A DNA stretch of 64,000 bases from Piper betle (Eukaryota; Streptophyta; Magnoliopsida; Piperales; Piperaceae): NCBI GenBank assembly GCA_033002965.1, contig JAURVB010010503.1, positions 1 through 64,000 on the forward strand, given 5' to 3'. Below are positions 38,580 to 52,900 of the stretch, piece by piece; position 1 is the first letter of the stretch, and every line of letters starts with the position of its first letter. Below the pieces are notes generated by a model that saw only the letters and a list, made by a program, of their open reading frames with translations, ran no database searches and was not told the DNA's origin. Both the position numbers and the translations under genes were made by a program.

Positions 38580-38910
38580 ATTCCTCTTTATGCAAAGCTG
38601 AACTTTCTTCTTTTTGTAGTCGATAAATGCCTAGTGTTTGGCCATCCAGTCTATGCCAAGGATGGTGTCAAACTCTCTCATAAGTAACACAATAAAATCA
38701 GCCAAAAAGATGCACTAATGGATAACCACAACACCACCCCTCACGCACACTCTGATGGTGAGAATAACTCTTTCAGGAATCGATATAATTAACTAATAGT
38801 CTAAGTCCTTTACGAACACACCAATCCTATCGATGAATGTCTTAGCTATGAAGGTATGCTTGCTACCAGAGTCAACCTAAACAACCATAGAAGTTGAATG
38901 GATAAGTAAA
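38580..38910 (-). pseudogene. Gypsy aspartic protease remnant
   Basis: The minus-strand frame shows VDSGSKHTFIAKTF near 38880, the protease active-site region, then the DTILGIDWMAKH motif near 38660 and YKKKKVQL. Several in-frame stops show it is dead. Confidence 0.7.
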
Positions 38911-39126
38911 GTACCTATGATCACGATGACATCCTAGACTACCTCCTTTACCATCACTGTATACATCCTACCCTATTGCTCTAGCCTGGACCCTGAATTT
39001 ACTCATTTGGCTGCCCCATGTCCTAGTTCAATGCCTATGCAACATCCAGTCCTCTTTGATACTATTGATGTTGATACTGCTGAGGCCAATACTATTGAGG
39101 CTATTGTTGGTGATGTTACTTCTATG

Positions 39127-41310
39127 GTCGCCTTGGACACTCACCTACAAGGTGTCCCATCTTGCCACATGAAAAGCATGCACACTCCAACATGTTCCTG
39201 GATATAACATCTAGCACTATGGACATCTCAAGCACTCATGGTAATCTCCACCATTGTGGCCTTGGGCCTAGAATGACTAGGTTTGGCGAAGGAACCTCTG
39301 CACCTATTGACCCTTGATAGTATATGCCGTCACTCCTCCATTGGTTGACAGCCTCTATTACTATGGACCCTGAAGGTCTTGACCTCTACACCTTGGTCCT
39401 TGGCAACTAAACTGACCCGTGCCCCTCAACTGGTGATGGGACTTGTGTGCATTCTCACACTCCAAGGCTCTAATCATGGCCTTTGCCAATGTCATGTATG
39501 AAAAACTGGCCACCACAGATTTGATGTTGATATGTATACTTCATACAAACTGGATAGTCTACTCCCTCTTACTACCAAAACTACTCGGGGAAAAGCTCTC
39601 TAGTGTGAGAAGTTGGGCCTGGTACTTGGCAATGGGCATGCCCTCACATTTCTCGAATGATAAAAATTCTTGGCTCTCGACTATCACTGAATAGTACAGA
39701 AAGTTGAATAGTTCTTGAACTCATCCCATGATATTTGATCCAGAGGCTTAGTCTCCAGGTATGCAATATAAGTAGAATCCCACCAGATCTTGCCCATATG
39801 CTGTATGGCCCCGGTGGCAATGCAGACCATACCTTGGGTGGACAGCCCAAGTGCATCAACACTCCTTGAGTTGTGTCGATCCACTCTATTTCCGCCTCAG
39901 GATTTGTGCTCTCATTGAACAATTGTTCACTGCTTTTTAAAAATGGTCGAGTCCCTACTCTCTTTGGCATGATGATGTGGGCCTTGGCTACCTGAGCCCT
40001 CATTGACAACAAACTGCCTTGGCCTCGTTGTTTTTGCCTACTTGCTGCCTGCCTATCTTGGGAGTGGAAGTCCCACTAGCATCCCTAGTGTCTACATCTT
40101 GTACAACCTTACTATAGGCAGGGTTGTGGGGATACAGGGAAACTATGCTTGCAGTGGTTCAATATCATGCAAGTATACACGGTCGAAACAAGTAATATAA
40201 TGGTAAATTGAGTATCGTCCCACAGAGAGATGAATTTCCTTAAATTAATTAAAGAAAATAAAATGAAGAATAAAACAAAAATAACTGACTTAACTTAATC
40301 TAAGTAATACTTTAAATTAAAGGCGAAGTTAAAATGATAAAACTCGTTCTAGAGTTGAATTTCCCTTAACATCAATTTAATCTTCATCAAATCTTCCTCT
40401 TATCTTTTATTCCCTCCGATTGTTGATCTAGGATAATTATATGACATGGTGGCTCCCACTCTTTCATGCTTCTATTATTTTGCCTCAATTTCTACCTCCT
40501 AGTGATAATTGATTAATTAACAAAAAATGCATTAAGATTTGCCTTGAACGAAATAAAATATTACTCCATAATAAAAATAGAAAACAATATAAAGAAGAAA
40601 CTACTTTTTATTATGTAAAGAAAAGAATTCAAAAACTAAAACTACTTCTTTCACTACACTCCAAAGCCAAGAGATGAGATGTGATATCTCAAACAACAAA
40701 TGACCACCCCTTTATATAGAAGTCGAAATACAAGAGTTCGAAGATGGTGTTCACAAATCGACGTAGTCTAATCAATTATGATGTCTCTTTAAGTTTCCAA
40801 CTCCTTGACTCCATTGAACATTATAAATTGTAGCCATTGGGTGGGCCCAAGTGTCATGACCAATCAATTCCAAAGCTTAATTTGTTTCATCTTTTTCTGC
40901 ATTGAAACACCAAAATTAAGTATATCTAACAAAATATTAATTAACTAAAAAATAAAGTAAAATATCACTTAATTAATAATATTTTTACCCGAAAAGCACA
41001 AAATTATATTAAAAACATAGGTAAATATTGTATACTTTAAACACGTAACATGGCGGTGGCAATACCCTCTATGGCTCAGAGGTCTCAATGAAAGTCTTTG
41101 CCTCCACTAGCCTCTTCTCCAATTCACCACTGCCACGACCATCTCCCAAACTATATCCAACAATCGACTCATGTCCTAGCATAACTACTACCAATCCTCA
41201 CATCCTCGCATTTGCTCATCATGTAGAGCTTGCTTCTCTTGTCTCAACACTCTGATTAGCTTCGGCCTGAAGGTCCACTATCAACTCCCGTGTGGGCGGT
41301 AGGGATCAAT
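39127..41310 (-). pseudogene. Gypsy gag remnant with intact CCHC zinc knuckle
   Basis: A CX2CX4HX4C knuckle (CFSCGKMGHLVGEC) reads cleanly on the minus strand at about 39180-39130. Further upstream on that strand (40012-39644) two overlapping frames share the gag core: EAEIEWIDTTQGVLMHLGCPP in one and HMGKIWWDSTYIAYLE in the other, so a frameshift splits it. N-terminal gag-like sequence continues to about 41300 but is interrupted by unrelated sequence at about 40110-41045. Confidence 0.75.
40110..41045. mobile_element. Unclassified AT-rich insertion within the Gypsy gag
   Basis: This block separates gag-like sequence on both sides. It contains a GCAAGTATACACGGTCG / GAGTATCGTCCCACAGAGAG motif that I associate with a widespread plant repeat. 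Exact ends and a target duplication could not be found, so the class is unknown. Confidence 0.35.
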
Positions 41311-41454
41311 TGACATGTGTTGATGCCAATGGGGAACTGCACCATATCAGAGTTCTGCTTTTATACAAATGTCCTACCATCTCAATTAACATTGATGCTG
41401 ACAATCATTGGACTGACCAAAATTGAGCAAATTAACAATAAGGCAAAGTGAGAG

Positions 41455-43854
41455 TGTAAAACCTGTGACTCGAGTTGGGGTTTTATAGTTTAAAATGGTC
41501 GGTTCGACCTTTAATTTTAGTCGGGTCAATTTCAAAACACGCGTACCGAGTGAGGCCAGTCTTGTATTATGAACCATGAGAGTCATGCCTACCCAAATAT
41601 ATGATGATAACGTTAGTAAGACAACAACAGAATGAGTTATTAGAATATATGAAAGTACGCCAACTTTTCTTTGTTTATTTTAATTAGATCGAAGAATTAT
41701 TTTTAAGCAGAATAACCCATTAGGACGCGTTACAAACAGTTTGGATGAGTTATTAGTTATAGAGCATGTCATTGTAATGTTGTGATGTGTATTATATTTT
41801 ATGGGATTTTCCCCTAATTTTTTGGATTTTTTTAATTGTATTATGAGTTGGTATTATTTTTTCCAGTTAGAGTCAAGTCAAGTTTTAATTATGAGATGAC
41901 CACTCATTTTTCTCCCTGACCACTCGTTTTCTTCCCCCGTCACCTTATGAGATGACTCCAAACCTTCTTCCCAACCACTCGGTTTCCCCCTCAACACCTA
42001 TTTATTTCAAACCTCCGACACCATCACCATCTAGCTGACACCATCCTCCTCACCCAACTCCCTTCTCCTTTTTATCCCTTCCCTCTCCCCCATGATCCTC
42101 ACTGGAGCCAGCCACAACCTTATCGCCGTCGCCTTGTGACTGACGATTAGGTATAGAATTTTTCTGATTTTATTTGATAATATATTGTTTTATGATTTTA
42201 TTATGATGCAAATGGTGTCATTGTAAATAAGTGTTGGTCTAAATTTTAATGCATGATAATAGTGAATTAGATTTTGAATTTAAATGCATGTAAATAGATA
42301 TTGTCTTGTATGGATTGATGAGGAGTGTAGTACTCATGGATTATACTTGGTGTTACTATTTAGTCTTGATGTGTAGGTGTGGAGTAGGAGCTTGCCGCCT
42401 AGGCACGTAGACATGATTGAAGCTTCAACCAGGTCCATTAGGACTCGTTTCTTGTTTTATGCTCTATTATATTGTGTATTATGTTAATACTTACAGAACG
42501 TGTTAAGCAGTGTTTTATCAAATCCCACTTAACTCGGGTCATTTAATCAATCGATCTTCTGGATTAATAACCATCAAGGCTGAGATCCATCGAATATGTT
42601 TTCGAAAACAAGATCCACCACAAGGTGCCTTCAGGAATATTGTATAAATCCTTCCCCAGGCCTATATATGTAGTTTTATCGAGTTTTCAGTGAGATGAGA
42701 GATGGAAAAACTGGCTTGCATTTCCAATGAACGGGTGCATGTGCCAGTAAAAGCGGGCTCTGGATTAGTGAGTGGGCTGTTCTAATCCCTAGGGATCCTG
42801 ACAACTTCCGCTTTGAGTTTCTCACAGGTACTGTTTGGTACAGTGCATGTCTAGACATGTGGTTCAAAGGGTATTAAAGGCGACTGTCTGAGAGTACTCG
42901 ATCTTCATGCTCAAGACTAGGAGAATTATAGAGGAAAAGAGAAGGCTTAGGATATACTAGTAGTCTCGAGGGACCAGAAAATGAACTGAGAAAATGCTAA
43001 TAGAGGCATCAACAGGAACAGAGTAGTAAGTTCGGGATGCTACTGGGTCTACAACCCAGTGGCTCCTCAGTAGGTGCCCTTTCGAGAGTAATGAGAAGTA
43101 TATGAATATTTTCTTTCATGTGAGAGTTTGCTCTTATAGCCAGTTTGAAATTAGTTATATTTTTGGACCAGTAACACTCATTACTAACGTGTTTTATAAT
43201 ATATGTAGGTGATGATAATGAGTAGGATGAAATAGCCTCGACGGAGGAGTAGTCACGTCTCTTGCATACACACATGTCAGATGCTATCATGTTTAATATT
43301 TTGAAGATGATGTAATGAAATGCAATATATGATGATGTGGGGTGATATGATGTATGCTACTGTAGTGCTAATGATGACATGTTAATAAATATGTTTAGAT
43401 ATTGAATAAGTATAACAAGTAAGTCAAGACTAAGAATTGATGAAAAATGTGAATAGAATGCACGAGTGGGTCAAGACCCAAACTTTAGAATGATTATACA
43501 ACAAATTAGAAAGTTGTGTGTATGAAAATGTATGATATATATATACACACACACACACACATGTATACATGTTGATTTGACAAGGTGGCTTTAAGGGGAG
43601 ACTTAGTCCGTCTTATTTTACGAATTTATATATTTTCATTATAATTATTTGGTATGGGAATTGGTTCACATGTCATCCATGTAGTAGCTTGTTAGGTTTA
43701 TTTTTGCGCATTCATTCATAGATAATGATTGATATCTTCCATCTTGAGATGTTGGGAGTAGATCCACAGGATTTGGGTTTAGGTAAGCTGACCTAACTGG
43801 GACCAGTGGCATTTTAATTTGGTTCCCAAGTGTAACCAGGATTTAGGGTGTTGC
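41455..43854. mobile_element. Mixed LTR sequence: inverted LTR end, then plus-oriented LTR
   Basis: 41455-41930 starts TGTAAAACC and is the inverted repeat of 1-471. From about 42300 to 43260 the order of motifs matches the plus-oriented LTRs at 45060-45900 and 51850-52500, including AGGACTCGTTTCTTGTTTTA and a GTAACA...TATATGTAGGTG stretch. A decayed end, AGGGTGTTGC, lies near 43854. It may be the 5' LTR side of the minus Gypsy element, but no PBS confirms it. The part 41880-42130 is C-rich on the plus strand with repeated CCACTCG/TTCCC words. Confidence 0.45.
43533..43562. repeat. (TA)n(CA)n microsatellite
   Basis: A short TATATATATA run passes into about nine CA units. Confidence 0.9.
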
Positions 43855-44399
43855 GAAGAGCACACAGAAAAAACAAATTTATCGGCTAGGTTGTGGATCA
43901 TCTTAAGGGTGGGGGTTAACCAAAAGATAACACACAAAATACATATAATCATACAAAGAACAATATGCGCACATACATGTCATGTTAAATTCAATTCGTC
44001 TCCTTTGGCTTAGGATTTTATTTGTTGTTTGGTTTGGTTTGGCCTTTAATTTGATTCAATTCACCTTTTGGTTTCAATTTAGTTTGGCTTGAATTTTGGC
44101 TATTAGTATTAGGGAGAGTTGGTGTTACTTATGCCTTAGTTTGAAAGGCTATCGCTCATATGGGTGTCTCTTGGTGTTATTTTGTTTAGCATGCATTGTG
44201 TTTTAGAAGTAGTTAATAGGGCCATTTACACGTTAGAGTGGTCGTTTTGGTGGGGGTGGGGGGGGGGGGGTAGAAGACCTTTGGCTTGTTGTCACTCCAT
44301 TTCCTTATAGTCTCTATTTTATGTATGTGACCAGTCTGACTTCTAACTCTTTTAAAGATTTATTTAGTGTTGTACTGTAAGTACCATTTAATTCGAGTC

Positions 44400-46296
44400 A
44401 TAAAGATAAAGATGTTATGAGTCATGTCACATTAATAGACCATATCACATGGGGGGTTGTGTTTATTAATTGTACATGCATTCATGTACACATATTCAAT
44501 TCCTTTATCAAGATTCATTCGCTTTTCATTTTCTTGCCTTCTCATTTTATAATGAAAAACTTTATCTTAATAAATGTATCTTTCTACCCTAAATTCCAAA
44601 TCATATTACTACCATCCTTCCACCTTTTGTTGAGCTTTCCCAACATTGTCGTTTGCTAGAGTTTGCTAAAATTTGCCATCAAAGTTGGTTCCACGTCGAC
44701 GTACCCATACATCAACTCTACTTTGAAGTACATATATCTGTCGTCGAATCTGTGGTGAATCATTATTCCTTTCCATATGTTGTTATTTAATCCTCTTTTT
44801 TGTGACATTTGATGAAAGTGTACAAGCTTTGACTAGATTTGGAACCGTGATTTTGTATTCCTACAGTTTGGTTAAATATTCTATTTTGGTAACTCTTTCT
44901 CTATTATTTTGTTATTATTCTTTTTCCTTTATTCATGTTATATTTGTATTCATCTATTATAATCTACAAATATATATAATAATTCATTTAAATTAATTTT
45001 ATCTCATTTGATCACACATTCTCATGTATGCATCATATATATCGTGTTAGATCTTGATTTGGGTTCGCTTATAGGTTATGTGATTCGAGGTCACCGGTAG
45101 ATTGCTTGGAGCTTTGAGACCAGGTGCGTTTAGGACTCATTTCTTATTTTACACTTATATGATGAGAATGTTGCTTTATATTGTATGACGAGTTTAGTGG
45201 TAGTTGTAACGAGACCGAATTAATTCGGGTCATTTAAATGTTGTATTTAATAACCATCGAGGATGAGATCCGTTGAATTCTTTTCGAAAACCAAAAGATC
45301 CATCGAAATATGCCTTCTTTCCATAGGCCTATTAATATTGTTATTCCCTACCTAATCTTACTATTATTAAATTATGTTTTCACGATTTTGAGAGTGTAGA
45401 GATTGTTTTGAGTAAGTCTTACTTCGAGGATTAAGTCCAAAAGCGTGACCTATTGAGGAACCTAGTTGTTTCATTGTTGATGAGATTGATGCAGCGCTCT
45501 ACTTTCACTTCTTGCTGCATCATTTTTACGCTTGTGTCTATGAGCTTCTCATACCCAAAGAGGAGTAGGATTATGGATACCATATTTTGTGACGTATGTC
45601 ATGACTATGGTTTACTTGGCTTGCCTTCAAAGCTCAGAGGAGAGGAGCATGGTGGAATTGGAGAGGATAGGACAAAGGGTGTTGCCTGATTAGCTATGGG
45701 TCGCATGCCAGTGTAGTTTCCTTTGAGTTGTGTGATTCTTCTTGTGGTGTACTATCCTTTTCTTGTTTTACTTTAATATGAACTACTGAATTGGTATACC
45801 AGTTTGATATTATAGTTATTTTATTTTGTGGACCAGTAACTTATTGCATAACTTGTTACTGATGTTTTTTCTTTTTAATATTTATGTAGGTGGTGTGCCT
45901 AGAGTGTCGCCGGTGGATATAGAAGGATACTAAAGTCTTCACACAGATAAACTCCCGTTGCTTTGTTGCCGTGTTGTTTTATGTTGCTTTTCATTGTACT
46001 TTAGTTATTGAACATCTTTACTTTTGGCTTAGAATATTGATGTAATAACCACATGTTTCGGGAACTTATATTTCCAATAATTTATATTATTTTGCATAAT
46101 GTTCATATTTCCTTTGTTTTTTTGCTTGTTGCAGTTGTGGGTAGTGGTTGTCTTCCATCGAAGCTGCCAAGTTGGTTTAGATCTTAAGGGATTTTGTGGG
46201 CATGGTCTTTCATGTAATTAAGTTAAGAGATAGTAATATTATATAATATAACTTTTTGGTTCAGTCAAGGATGAATCGGGCATGGGATGTTACACA
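44400..46296 (+). mobile_element. Long LTR, plus orientation (5' LTR of the Gypsy remnant at right)
   Basis: It ends GGGATGTTACA at 46296 and is followed by gag/pol traces in the same orientation, so it is plausibly the 5' LTR. It is the inverted counterpart of 481-2990. The expected PBS after 46296 is degraded (CAGTGGTGTT instead of TGGTATCAGAGC). The left limit is approximate. A poly-G run of 14 lies just outside at about 44258-44271. Confidence 0.55.
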
Positions 46297-49200
46297 GTGG
46301 TGTTCATCGCTGTCTTGGTTGATTGGAAGGGAAGTTGTTTTTGAGTATGTGTGTATTTGAAGTGATCCCTAGTTTCCATTGGCAGGTATGCTCTTGTTTG
46401 TGTTGTTTGTTGTTATACGCATATCTTTAGTTTGGGATAGTCTCAGTAGGAGGTTGATAGATATGGTGAGTAGGACTTGCAGGACTATTTTTAGAAATTT
46501 GACACCACCTAGAGTTCTAAGTCCAGGGGAGGCTCATATTAGTAGTGGGTCTAGCCAACTTTTGGTTAGGTCGTTGATGAAGAAGAGGTTCCTGTAGGGA
46601 AGTCCAAGTTCCTGATGTTCCAGTTCTTGAGGCACCGATTCCACCTTCTGATGATAGAATTCGGGAATGGACTCACAATACCTTAGGGTGAAGTAGAGCT
46701 TCCTGATCAATAAGATCAGGTAGTAGGATGACTATGATAGATAATTTCATAACAAGGGTGATGGAGATGTCATTATAGACCGAACAACAATTGAAGGAAA
46801 TGCAAACAAACACAGCAATAGATAAGAGAAATGAGGGTTGAGTTGGCAAGATCACATAAGAGACCTATTACGGATGGGGAAAGGAGTAAGATACCATCAT
46901 TACTTGCATGACCACTGATTCTTGGTATACACACTCTTTTGTTTCATATTAATTTATTGCTAAAGCAAGATTGGAAGTGATGAGTTTAGGACATTCATTG
47001 TTAGTAACCACTCCTATTGGTCTTGTATCTACTATGGGTATGTATTCACGAACGGTCACTGTTCATATCTAATAGTACTCTTTTATGGTTAAACTCTTTG
47101 TGCTCCAGATGGAAGAGTTTGATAGATTTTTGGCATGGATTGGAAGTCAGAGAATGGAGCGTTGATTGATTATAAAAAGAAGAAGGTATATTTTGGAAAG
47201 GGCAAGGAAGGGATATGTCGTTAGGATTTGTGCATTATAACAAAATTTCATAGTATATAGATTGATGATATTGAATGATCATGGTTGCCTTGATGTCTAC
47301 CAACAAAGAGAAATCAGAGATATCATCTATTCCTTTTATTAGTGAATTTGAGGATATATTTCCACAAGATATTATAGGGTTGTCTCCAGTACGAGAGATA
47401 GATTTTACCATTGATCTCTTGCCTAGAAGCTCCTTATCATATGCCACCGCATGAATTACAAGAGTTGAAGACTCAATTGTAGATTTTGTTGGATCAAGGA
47501 TTTATTTGGCCTAGTGTATCACCATGGGTAGCTCTGGTTTTATTTGTGAAGAAGAAGGATGGGAGTATGTGGATGTGCATTAATTATAGGATGCTTAATT
47601 AGGTGACTATTAAAAACAAGTATCCTCTACCCCTTATTGGTGACTCTTTTGACCAATTGTCCTGAGTTGTGATATTCTCAAATATTGACTTAAGATTCGT
47701 GAATCATTAACTAAGAATTAGAGCTGAAGATGTGTCAAAGACAACATTTAGAACTCAGTATGTGCATTATGAATTTTTGGTGTTACCTACTGGGTTGACT
47801 ATTGCTCCCACGATGCTTATAGATTTCATCAATAGAGTGTTCAGACCATATTTAGATCACTTTGTCATTGCCTTTATCAATGACATCTTGATCTATTCTT
47901 CTTTAGAGAAGGGGCATGAACAATTGAAAACTATTCTGCAAACCCTAAGAGATCACATATTATAAGCAAAGTTCTCAAAGTATGATTTTTGGCTTAAGAA
48001 GTAAACTTTTTGGGTCATGTCATTTTTGCTACAGGAATTGCTATAGATCTGGCTAAGAATGAAGTTACTTAGAAGTGGGAGCCACCAAAGATGGTAATTG
48101 AAGTTTGAAGTTTCTTTGCTTTAGTTGGATATTATAAAAGATTAATTTAATGGTTTTCCTCTACTATAGCTTCTCTTACAAAATTAACTAGGATGGCAGA
48201 ACAATTTATCTGGACTGATGATTGCGAGCAAAGTTTTCAAACTTTGAAGGAGAAATTGACTTCGGCACCTATGCTATGATTATCGGTTGGATATAAAGAT
48301 TTTGTAGTATATATCGGTGCGCCAGTAGTTAGATCATCAGAGATAAACCCATGATTTAGAGTGAGTTGTGGTGATTAATGCATTGAAAACTTGGAGACAT
48401 TTTTTGTGTGAAGCACCATTCAAGTTAGTGACTGACCGCCAAAGCTTGTAGGAGATCTTCACCCAAAAAGACTTAAACAGTAGGCAAATGAGATAGTTGA
48501 AATTCTTGACTGATTATGATGCTAAGATTGATTATCAAAAAGGAAAGGCTAATATGGTGGCTGATGCTTTGAGTCATTATCCAACTCAACTCAGAGATCG
48601 AGATATTGTAACCATGATGGCTTGATTGACAATAATACCTAATGTAATTAGTAGAGTCAAGTTGGCACAAGAAAGGTATGTGTTGCCAAATCAATGGATC
48701 TCTATGGAAGCTTAGCGCTGATTTTCTAGTAGTGATGATGGATAATTTCGATTAAATAATCAACTCTTTGTTCCTCATGTTCTATATTTTTCTGATCTCC
48801 CTAATGATATCTTTTTCGAAGTGCATGCTTCTAGAAGTGTCATGCACCCTACAGCTACAAAGATGTAACATGATGTGTAAAAAATATATTGGTGGCCGGG
48901 TATGAAGAAATATGTAATTGAGTTAGGGCAAAAATGTCTAACATGTCAATAGATTAAGGCAAAGCACATGAGGCCAGATGGTACTCTGCAACCTATAGCA
49001 ATTCTAGAATGGAAGTGAGAATTCGTTGCCTATGATTTTGCCTTTGGCTTATCAAAGACCAGAAATTACCATGATTCTATTTGGGTAATTGTTAATAGAT
49101 TAGCCAAATCTACTCATTTTATTCCAATTAAGATGGACTTCACATTAGAGAAATTGGCAAGGTTATATATCTTAGAGATTATGAGGTATCATAGAGTGCC

Positions 49201-49464
49201 AAGAGAGATAGTGTTGGATCGTGATTACAAATTTACTTCCCAATTTTGGGAAGCAGTTAAGGAAGCATTGGGTACTCAATTGTCTTACTGATGGTCAATC
49301 TAAATGTATTATTCAAACTTTAGATGGGTTTCTTAGAGCATGTAGGTTATATTTTGATGGTAGTTAAGAAGAACACCTACCTTTGGTAGAGTTTTCTAAC
49401 AACAATAGTTACGAAGCAAGCATTGGTATGGATGTTTTATGGGTTGAGCATTAAGGTGACCAGC
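46297..49464 (+). pseudogene. Gypsy gag-pol remnant, plus strand
   Basis: The pieces follow the normal Gypsy order. Protease traces come first (FDRFLAWIGSQ, near 47120). RT follows (47330-47965; [34 protein letters not shown], and [10 protein letters not shown] where the first catalytic Asp is Asn). RNase H comes next (48360-48590; LKTWRHFLCEAPF, FTQKDLNSRQMR, KANMVADALSH). Integrase is last (48800-49290; IYWWPGMKKYV, CLTCQ, NRLAKSTHFIPIK, REIVLDRDYKFTSQFW). Many stops and frameshifts make it inactive. It is closely related to the minus element at 35.6-41.3 kb. Confidence 0.85.
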
Positions 49465-49469
49465 CAGCA

Positions 49470-49932
49470 TGTAACAACCCGGTCCAAAAGTGCAACGTAA
49501 TGGGCTAAGTCATTTCTTTAAAATGGGTACCCCGAAAGTTAAAGATCTATAGTCCATTCCCACTTATAAACAAGATCTTCTCCTAGTAGGTTTTAGATGT
49601 GGGACTAAGTTGAGGGATCTCACAATCCACCCACCTTAGGAAATTTCGTCCCCGAAATGCTTATACTTGGCCCGTTGTTAGTCCCAGCCCACGACCTTTC
49701 GGCCCGTGACTGGCAGCCTAGCTAAAGTTTCTAATCCAGCCCACCATCTAAAACAGAACCAGGTCGAGCTCTGATACCATTTGTAACGACCCAGCCCAAA
49801 GTGCAAACTAATGGGCCTAAGTCATTTCTTTAAAATGGTTAACCCAAGTTAAAGATCTATAGTCTATTCTCACTTATAAACAGGATTTTCTCCTAGTAGA
49901 TTAGATGTGGGATTAAATTGAGGGATCTTACA
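49470..49932 (-). mobile_element. TRIM retrotransposon copy 1 (463 bp), target duplication CAGCA
   Basis: Two LTRs of about 150 bp (49470-49624 and 49782-49932), both TGTAAC-ACCC...GGGATCT-ACA, flank a 157-bp interior. A perfect minus-strand PBS TGGTATCAGAGC (49768-49779) lies 2 bp from the right LTR, and purine-rich minus-strand sequence adjoins the left LTR. CAGCA is duplicated at 49465-49469 and 49933-49937. There is no ORF. This is the best preserved of three copies. Confidence 0.9.
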
Positions 49933-49937
49933 CAGCA

Positions 49938-52900
49938 CTTGTGCCTTAGGGAAATTTGAAATTCGAATTTTCCTACCATAGTTTCAGTGCCAAGGTGCAC
50001 AACATGCGCCTAGTGCCGATGCTTAGTATTTGTTTCCAGCTCCTTTTCGGTTAGGACACCAAGGCACTCTCCTAGTGCCTTAGCACCCGACTAGGTTACA
50101 TTAGTTTGTAAACTTCCTTTTGTGTGTTTGAGCAAATCTGCCACGATTGTGTTATAAACACATCAGCCTGTAGGGGTGCCTTACCGCAGCCCCAATTTTC
50201 AGCCTATAACTAGCCCACTATTTCACACATTTTCACCCTTTTTGCTTCTTCCTCCAACCTTCTTTCCTTCTCTTCTCCACTTTCCCCATCACTCTTTCCT
50301 TTTTCAAGCCTTCCTAGCCCTAGGAGTGGAATGTTTTGGGGTGGGATAACCCCAAAAGACCTCTTATCTCCCTTGAAGTAAAATTTCTCTCTTTTTCATC
50401 TTTACCACTGATTTTGGGTTTGTTTGCTTGTGATACTTGCTTTTTGTTTCATTCATGCTAGTATGGTTCTACATCATTGTTTATAGTATATTTTGGCTTT
50501 GGTTTAAGCTTAATTGAATTAAGTTGTGATAATTTACATATGTCATTTTAGCAATAGGATGTTGATCCATGTGTATCTGGAGTAGTTCATGTATATCTCC
50601 TACTGTAGAAGTCAGTTTTATATGATTCTTTTTAATTTGCTCGCGGACATGTAGATCCACAAACTCTATGTTGATAGTTTTGCATGTTATGATGTTTTAA
50701 AACATGTTTGAGTGCAAAATTTTGCTAAAGGTGGTAGCTTTCCTAATTTCAGTGACTTAGCCATCCCTTTCACCAATTTTCCCACTAGCTTCTTGTTGGG
50801 ATCGTGCTTCCATATTTTTCAAATATTAAGGGATGTATGTTAGCTTACTCTCCCAAAAACTATCATCCTAAATGGACATCTTTTAAGGCATGAACACTAC
50901 TCCTAATTCTAGACTATGCTTACTATGATGTGCACGTTTGTATTGACAATGTGACAGAGTTCAATATTAGTGCTATTATTTGAATTGGTTAGAGGACTTA
51001 GTAAAATATGTTAAAATCATTTAATGTTCTAATAGTTGTCTACTTCTACCTAAAAAATTTGGGGTAATTTGGGTATCATTTATATAGTTAATAAAATCTG
51101 TTTATTCAAGCGGATAGGAATATAGAGTCGAACCCTAATTCTTGAGCACGTGATGCAAAATTTTGAAGCATAGTAAAATTTCCTAAACATTTACCCAAAC
51201 ATAGGTTATGTTCCTAATAGATCCCTCTAAAATTTCAGGTCATTTGGATTGGTAGATTAGCTTATAGAAATGCACCAACCCATAGAGGTTGACACTATTC
51301 TGTGTAGCTCTAGAAATCACCTTGTCAATACATTCCCTTCCCGAATTTCCCCCATGTAAAAATAATTGGACTTTTGATCTATAAGTGATTTGTAGGATTT
51401 TATTTCAAGTGGTTGGTTGTTTTCTAGAATTTTCTTAGAATTATTTGGTGTCTCTAAGCCCATGAACCATACTTAGGAAAATCGGTGTGTAGCCTACAAA
51501 ACCTGTTTCCAACACACTAACACTTTCTTAGATGGATCACCATGTTAGCCCATGGTCCAACCATGGCAATTTTTTTTGTTTATTTCTTACTGTGTTAGGA
51601 CCAAGGCTTTCAAATTTTAGACCATTTGGAGTCCATTTGGCCCATTAGAAAAATAGTGGAGTCAAACTTATATGGTTAATTAGGGTTAACACTTAATTGA
51701 ATTTATTCACTAATTATACTAGAAATATCCAAAAACTTTATTAAGTTTCTTAATGATGATTAATTAGTCTAATGAACTTAATTAGAACGATGCATGTGTT
51801 TATCCATGTGAGGAGGCCTTCCTTATGTGATTAGATTGTGATTAGGGTTTGATTGCATTGCTAGGATATACGGAGTGAGCCCACCGAGTTAGGATGATGA
51901 ACTTCACTCACTGAGGTTTGTAGGACTCTTTTGCTTCATCTTCTACTTAACTCCTTGAGTGTGGATTTCACCGATTTTGGATGGTAAGGCAAGATTAGTG
52001 GCTTTTTATTTGATCCGACTAATACCGGTCATTTAGTCTACTTTTTTGTACTTTAATAAAATTTTAAGGATTAGATCCCTTGATAGTTTTTTAACTTTTT
52101 AAGGTATATACCCCTACCCATGCCTATTATTTACTATTATGAGGATTTCAACTTACAGTTGTATTATGATGTCTATGTGATTGCCAGTTTACTTCTTTGC
52201 ATCATTATGCTTAGCTTGTCGGTTCATATCATTGCATTACTATACGTAGCATGCCTGCTCATTTCATAGGATCATTGTGCTTAGTGTGATAGTTCATTTC
52301 ATCACATTGACAAATTACTTGGTTGAAATTTCTTAGCATGCATCTCTTCCACCACTGATTGCCCTATGAGTTGCCTCGTGGAAGTCTTACTATTTTTCAT
52401 GGGTACTAGGTGACCCATTTGCCAGTTTGGTAATATAAGTAGTTATTTTTAGACTTGTTTGATTATTGACATTATCCATTTATATATGTAGGTAAGTTTC
52501 TTTGGCAATGGCCAACGTACTCAGGTAGATCGAACGGCTCACAACAGGGAATTGTGCCTTTGGTGTTATGATATGTATCATGTGGGGACTGCTTAGGTTA
52601 TGTTGTTGTACTAATATGTGGACTTGTGCCCTGGATAGAATTTTGAAACTTATATGTTATGGTTGAACTTTGGTTTATGGATTGTGTATGTGTTACTTTT
52701 CCTCTTTTGTTATTAAATTCACGTGCAGGGAGTTAACTTTGAGACAATAACTAATAGTCATCCGCAAGGTTGTGTGTAAGCTTCAATATTTAGGAATTGA
52801 TGATTAGAGCATGCGAAGGTATGCTAAATGTATTTGGTTGAAGCTGTGCATTGTATTCTTGAAGCAATGTTGATTGGAGAAGTTCACGGTTTATATAGCT

